The position numbers and the translations under genes were made by a program. Below are positions 31,740 to 35,012 of a DNA stretch of 35,012 nt, piece after piece. The notes under the pieces were generated by a model. That model was given only the letters and a program-made list of their open reading frames with translations. It made no database searches and had not been told where the DNA came from. The stretch's first letter is position 1. The number at the start of each line of letters is the position of its first letter. Source of the stretch: Anaerolineales bacterium (GTDB lineage: Bacteria; Chloroflexota; Anaerolineae; Anaerolineales; UBA11858); assembly GCA_024763275.1 (NCBI GenBank), contig JANTFT010000025.1, forward strand, positions 1 to 35,012, given 5' to 3'.

Positions 31740-32278
31740 TTAAAGGTCATGCAAATGATGCAGGGCGTCCGAAACGGCCGCTGCTTCTATCACCATTCCG
31801 GTCAGTCGTCCTCCGTCCTTCGTTGCGGCATTACCCGCACCCTCCCGGTCCTCCGACTCCGGTCCCCCATCCTCTATTTTGACACCATCCGGGGAGAGTT
31901 CAACACTACCATCCTCCATTGTTCCCTGGGGTGTCCTTGGGGAATCCTTATCCCATGCCGGGGCAGGCGTGACCTCTATTGATCCCCCTCACTAGCAGGA
32001 TCTGATGGATCTGGAATGGGTATTGGCAAGACAGAAACTTCATCTCCAGCTGGATCTCGTGGATCCACAGTCAGAGGGACTGACGTTGCTGAACCTTCCT
32101 AGCCAGGTTGAGCGAGCGCTTCCCCATCCTTCGTCTCCGGTACTCGGTCTTCATGGACAACCTCAACCGCTCCAAAGGAGAATTGCAAGCTAAAACTTAT
32201 ATTAGCACTATTAGGACACGATTTCAAGGAAAATAGATTGCGGCCTGTCTTGACCGTCCAGGACGGGTCCGGTTTGAT
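31740..32278 (-). pseudogene. Probable decayed minus-strand gene (one stop, one frameshift)
   Basis: Reading the minus strand from 32278, a frame begins IKPDPSWTVKTGRNLFSLKS and continues through FSFGAVEVVHEDRVPETKDG to a TAG at 32101-32099. The same frame resumes as EGSATSVPLTVDPRDPAGD and VSVLPIPIPDPSDPASEG. At the G-run complementary to 31984-31988 a one-base shift moves into the frame SIEVTPAPAWDKDSP, which stays open to TAA at 31742-31740 (ending MVIEAAAVSDALHHLHDL). About 178 codons with only two lesions is more than expected by chance, and the composition (Pro, Asp, Glu, Ser linker) looks protein-like. No start codon or family is recognised, so this could also be two small unrelated frames. 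The plus-strand frames across it are shadows. Confidence 0.4.
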
Positions 32279-32363
32279 TTATCAGCCGTGTGGGGGCACA
32301 TCCGGCCAGCAGGAACACAAGATCTGTTATGTTAGGTTTTCTTCCTGCCTTCTGAGCTTGGGA

Positions 32364-32369
32364 TATAAT
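32364..32369 (+). promoter_or_regulatory. Candidate -10 box of the lipoprotein gene
   Basis: TATAAT 30 nt upstream of the ATG at 32399; no convincing -35. Confidence 0.45.
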
Positions 32370-32398
32370 GATTTGCAGGAAGTGTCGGGAGGTTTGTT

Positions 32399-32929
32399 AT
32401 GAAAACTAAATCAACAATTCTCATTGTAGCGGCTCTGATGCTCTTAAGTGTGTTTTTTACGGGCTGTGGCGGAACGGGGCCTCTCGATGAAATGAACGAA
32501 TCCCAGGTGCCAGGTAATCAGCCAGCTGAGGGAGAGGTATCCTCCGGGTTGTCCGCGGATCTTCCCTCAGGAAAAACGGTAACTGATTTAAAGCAGATCG
32601 AGGGCACCTGGATCGCGCCTGCTTATCCTGGCAACTTTGTGCTGACCATTTTCCCGGACGGCAAACTCAGCGTGGCAACCTCCCTGGAAGACCTCCAGGC
32701 CGGCTCGACCGATACCTGGCAGCTGGCCCTGGAAGATGGGGAGATCACCGCGACAGGATATGCCCTCTGCCTGGGGGATGTTGGGTCATATATAGCGACA
32801 TTGAACGAGGATGGGACCCTGCGCTTCACTTCCATCATCGATCCCTGCGACGCCCGCCTGCGCAAGATGGACCGCAGTCTGCCCGGCCGCCTCAACGAGT
32901 ACATCCTGATCTATCATCCTGTGGAGTAA
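32399..32929 (+). CDS. Predicted lipoprotein, function unknown
   Basis: A 176-residue protein with a type II signal peptide: MKTKS, hydrophobic IVAALMLLSVFF, and lipobox FTGC at 20-23, so Cys23 would be lipidated. A Ser/Pro/Glu linker follows (25-60). The rest (about 66-176) has alternating beta-strand pattern (IEGTWIAPAYPGNFVLTIFPDG, quoted as IEGTWIA and FVLTIFPDGKLSVA), reminiscent of small lipocalin-like folds, but I cannot name a family. GGGAGG is 6 nt before the ATG. The following 116 bp (32930-33045), towards the convergent glycosyltransferase, contain no clear terminator. Confidence 0.8.
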   Translation: MKTKSTILIVAALMLLSVFFTGCGGTGPLDEMNESQVPGNQPAEGEVSSGLSADLPSGKTVTDLKQIEGTWIAPAYPGNFVLTIFPDGKLSVATSLEDLQAGSTDTWQLALEDGEITATGYALCLGDVGSYIATLNEDGTLRFTSIIDPCDARLRKMDRSLPGRLNEYILIYHPVE

Positions 32930-33045
32930 TCTGCCTTACCTTGAAGGATTTCTGCTGTACGCAGAGATCATAAAAATCCAGCTGGCGGTTATCATTGCCG
33001 GGGGGATTTGTGCTATTGGCTGGACCGGGAGGGAGGGGGTTTTTA

Positions 33046-34329
33046 TCACATATTGAACTTTCCCTTCAAGGCTCTCAGGGGTGGATCCAGCAAGGATAAC
33101 AGCCAGTAAACCGAGAGAGGAAGCAGCGGTACCACATATCTCTGCCAGGGAAGGGGGAGCAGGAGGATCAGGACCAGGCCCAGGGATGAGAGCAGCCAGA
33201 CCAGAATGTTCTCTCGCTGCCGGCGGGGCTGCTCGCGGATCTTTCTGAGGGTCAATACTGCTCCACTGAGAACCAGGGCCAGGGAGATCGCACCTCCTAT
33301 CAGTCCCCGTCCCCAGGTATGAATGGGCTTGCTCAGGTAGGATTCCCGGGACTGCCGGGTCTCGGCCAGGTAGTTGCCAACCTCCTCCGTTTGCGGATCC
33401 ATATAGAAGGTATTGGCAATCAGGGCAATCACCCGCTGCTGGAGGAAGCTGAGACGATCCTGCTCCGGGCCGCCGAAGTGGTCGATCTCCTGCTGCCTTG
33501 CAAGCCTAAACCTGGCATCCAGGCCGGTTTGGAAGGCTTGCAGGGGCTGCCGCCAGTAAAAGGGATTCAAGAGGGCTGAGACAACCAGGATGGGGAGGGA
33601 GAACTTCAGAATTCTGGAAGTTATCTTCTTGAGACTGATTTTCCCACCGGGAATCAGACAGGCTGCGTAAAGTCCAGCGGGCAGCAGGGCAACGGCAGTG
33701 TGTTTGGCGTTCAGGGCAACCGCCAATGCCAGGCCGATCAGCCAGGGATCCCGTTTTGCTCTGGTGGCAGCCCACAGGAAGAATGCCAGGCCAAAGATCA
33801 GCACTCCCTCTGACATGGCCCTTCTCCCATGCAGCAGCACCAGGGGGTTGAGACCCAGCAGGAGGACACCCAGCAGGGCAGGGATGCCGGGCAGATTCTC
33901 CCGCAGGGACAGGTAATACAAACCCAGAGCCAATGGCAGCAGGGCAGTGATGGCGGCCCGGGAAATGAGCAGCTGGCGGGGGGAGGGAAGAGCCCCGTCG
34001 GCGGCGTTCTCCTCCCAGCTGGCAGCCCAGTCCCAATCCGACTCCAGAGGAGGGACCGAGAGCGCGGCTCTGGCGGCTCCGATCAGGTATTTCGCCAGGG
34101 GTGCGTCAATGGCCCTGATCCGCTCTTCCCCGTCGAGGGTGGAGCTGCCATCCCAACTGAGCGCCAGCGGGTTCCGCAAGAGAGTGGAGAGATCCGCGCT
34201 CATGTAGATCTGAGTGCTTTCATCCGGATGGAAGGGCACGTCTGCCAGGGTCCAACCGTAGAAGATGGTCAGCAGGATGATGGCTCCTAGTGCGGTCCAG
34301 TCAGCCCATGTTGGTCTTTTTTCCTTCAT
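33046..34329 (-). CDS. GT-C family membrane glycosyltransferase
   Basis: A 427-residue multi-helix protein resembling the PMT/ArnT group (lipid-linked sugar donors). It has an acidic pair in the first outer loop (VPFHPDESTQIYMSADL, about 34-50), the position of the catalytic Asp in GT-C enzymes, then about 10-11 membrane helices and a conserved-looking GRRAMSEGVLIFGLAFFLWA segment (about 167-186). Likely transfers a sugar from a polyprenyl phosphate carrier to a surface glycan or protein. ATG 34329 is chosen for AAAGGTGG upstream; the frame continues 99 nt further up with no better start. Substrate unknown; it is followed by the amidohydrolase gene in the same direction. Confidence 0.85.
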   Translation of the reverse strand: MKEKRPTWADWTALGAIILLTIFYGWTLADVPFHPDESTQIYMSADLSTLLRNPLALSWDGSSTLDGEERIRAIDAPLAKYLIGAARAALSVPPLESDWDWAASWEENAADGALPSPRQLLISRAAITALLPLALGLYYLSLRENLPGIPALLGVLLLGLNPLVLLHGRRAMSEGVLIFGLAFFLWAATRAKRDPWLIGLALAVALNAKHTAVALLPAGLYAACLIPGGKISLKKITSRILKFSLPILVVSALLNPFYWRQPLQAFQTGLDARFRLARQQEIDHFGGPEQDRLSFLQQRVIALIANTFYMDPQTEEVGNYLAETRQSRESYLSKPIHTWGRGLIGGAISLALVLSGAVLTLRKIREQPRRQRENILVWLLSSLGLVLILLLPLPWQRYVVPLLPLSVYWLLSLLDPPLRALKGKFNM

Positions 34330-34396
34330 TACTGCCACCTTTGTTTCCCTGATAAACCAGGGATGTGTTCCCGGACAGGTTTGTGTGAGATATCTG

Positions 34397-35012
34397 TCAA
34401 TCAAACTCCCGCCAGACCCATTCCCCATTCAGCATGGTTCCCAGCGGCTGGATCTCAGCCAGCACTTCCCCGTCACAGGCAAAAGGATCGGTTTCCAGAA
34501 CGATCAGATCGGCCCAGCAGCCTGGACATAATTTACCCTGAAGAGATCCTCTCCCGGAAACCTCTCCCGGAGCGGCGCTGAAGGCGTGCAGGGCTTCCCC
34601 TACAGAAAGCCGACCTTCCGGGTGCCAACCTTCCGGTCCGGGAGAGCCATCCCGCCTGCGGCGGGTGACTGCCGCGTGGATTCCCAGCCAGGGGTTGGGA
34701 TCCTCAACCGGAGCGTCACTGCCAAAAACCACCCGTGCCCCCTTCTCGAGCTGGTATTTGGGCGCATAGGCGTACCTGGTCCGCTCCCCCCAGTAGGTGT
34801 CTGCCATTTCCATGTCCGAAGTGGCATGGATGGGCTGCAGGGAGGCGGTGATGCCCAGTTCTGCCAGGCGGGGAATGTCCCGGGGGTCGATCAGCTGCAG
34901 ATGCTCGATCCGGTGGGGAAGGGGAGTTTTATGGTTGTCCCTTTCATATGCCCTGAGGCGCTCGAAAGCGTTCAGCAATTCCCGGTTGGCCAGGTCTCCG
35001 ATAGCGTGAATA
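34397..35012 (-). CDS. YtcJ-like amidohydrolase, 3' part (runs off the window)
   Basis: The last 205 codons of an amidohydrolase-family protein. The frame is open to the window end and begins within IHAIGDLANRELLNAFE, a hallmark of the YtcJ-like metal-dependent hydrolases (His ligand). HRIEHLQLIDPRDIPRLAELG (about 22-42 of the visible part, His ligand in IEH), FGSDAPVEDPNPWLGI (metal-binding Asp) and the composite-domain C terminus GCWADLIVLETDPF follow. N-terminal metal site lies outside the window. Substrate unknown; relatives hydrolyse exocyclic amides. It lies 67 nt upstream of the glycosyltransferase gene, same strand. Confidence 0.88.
   Translation of the reverse strand, partial: IHAIGDLANRELLNAFERLRAYERDNHKTPLPHRIEHLQLIDPRDIPRLAELGITASLQPIHATSDMEMADTYWGERTRYAYAPKYQLEKGARVVFGSDAPVEDPNPWLGIHAAVTRRRRDGSPGPEGWHPEGRLSVGEALHAFSAAPGEVSGRGSLQGKLCPGCWADLIVLETDPFACDGEVLAEIQPLGTMLNGEWVWREFD

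Noticed and set aside
31728-31982. Plus-strand open frame in the gap after the O-methyltransferase
   Set aside because: Composition is not protein-like and it lies antisense to the better minus-strand frame; no ribosome binding site.
32005-32193. Second plus-strand open frame in the same gap
   Set aside because: Same reasons; antisense to the conceptual minus-strand product.
1-35012. Mobile element, prophage or CRISPR in the window
   Set aside because: No transposase, integrase, recombinase, Cas gene or direct-repeat array found; repeats present are short and dispersed.

Overview
This 35 kb window is a bacterial chromosome segment from a fairly GC-rich anaerobe. My best guess is Chloroflexota, class Anaerolineae. 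That is an inference from gene content (ferredoxin-linked 2-oxoacid oxidoreductase, pyruvate phosphate dikinase, SelB, a PT-rich linker protein typical of the group, and promoters of ordinary sigma-70 type), not from a marker gene. I see no integrase, transposase, CRISPR array or phage gene. It reads as core chromosome with some lineage-specific islands.

Layout. 1-2.3 kb (minus): recX then rny (RNase Y), ending at a bidirectional hairpin terminator. 2.3-5.7 kb: a 630-nt gene-free stretch with an extended -10 promoter and leader hairpin, then ppdK (plus). 5.7-6.6 kb: an unknown four-to-six-helix membrane protein. 6.6-9.3 kb (minus): korDABC, a four-subunit 2-oxoacid:ferredoxin oxidoreductase in the oorDABC order. 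9.5-12 kb (plus): near-perfect promoter, structured leader, rplU, rpmA, and an L31 protein fused to an RNA-polymerase alpha-CTD-like domain; then tdk and hpt. 12.1-17.8 kb (plus): a tightly packed operon of a CCA-adding-family nucleotidyltransferase, a cysteine-cluster protein and two half-size ABC exporters that form an asymmetric heterodimer pair. 17.9-19.9 kb (minus): M29 aminopeptidase and rsmA (probably leaderless). 20-21.2 kb (plus): DUF89/ARMT1-like protein.

21.2-23.4 kb (minus): a DUF348/G5/3D cell-wall protein, the SRP RNA (ffs) with its own promoter and terminator, a small PT-linker membrane protein, and tRNA-Ser(GGA) with promoter and terminator. 23.5-27.6 kb (plus): folK translationally linked to three overlapping membrane genes that look like a degenerate complex-I/Mrp/hydrogenase-4-like membrane module. 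27.6-30.8 kb (plus): a nearly all coiled-coil protein, a palindromic repeat, and selB. 31-35 kb: O-methyltransferase (minus), a probable decayed minus-strand gene, a lipoprotein (plus), a GT-C family membrane glycosyltransferase (minus) and the 3' two-fifths or so of a YtcJ-like amidohydrolase (minus, cut by the window edge).

How they work together: KOR and PPDK are the metabolic core, connecting reduced ferredoxin, 2-oxoacids and PEP. The ribosome/translation set (L21, L27, L31, RsmA, SRP RNA, tRNA-Ser, CCA enzyme, SelB) is scattered through the window. The items I find most worth pursuing are the L31-alphaCTD fusion, the degenerate antiporter module behind folK, the double-palindrome repeat family (8-36, 5687-5717, 28855-28887 plus a solitary arm at 5791), the unusual switch I of SelB, and the frameshifted minus-strand gene at 31.7-32.3 kb.
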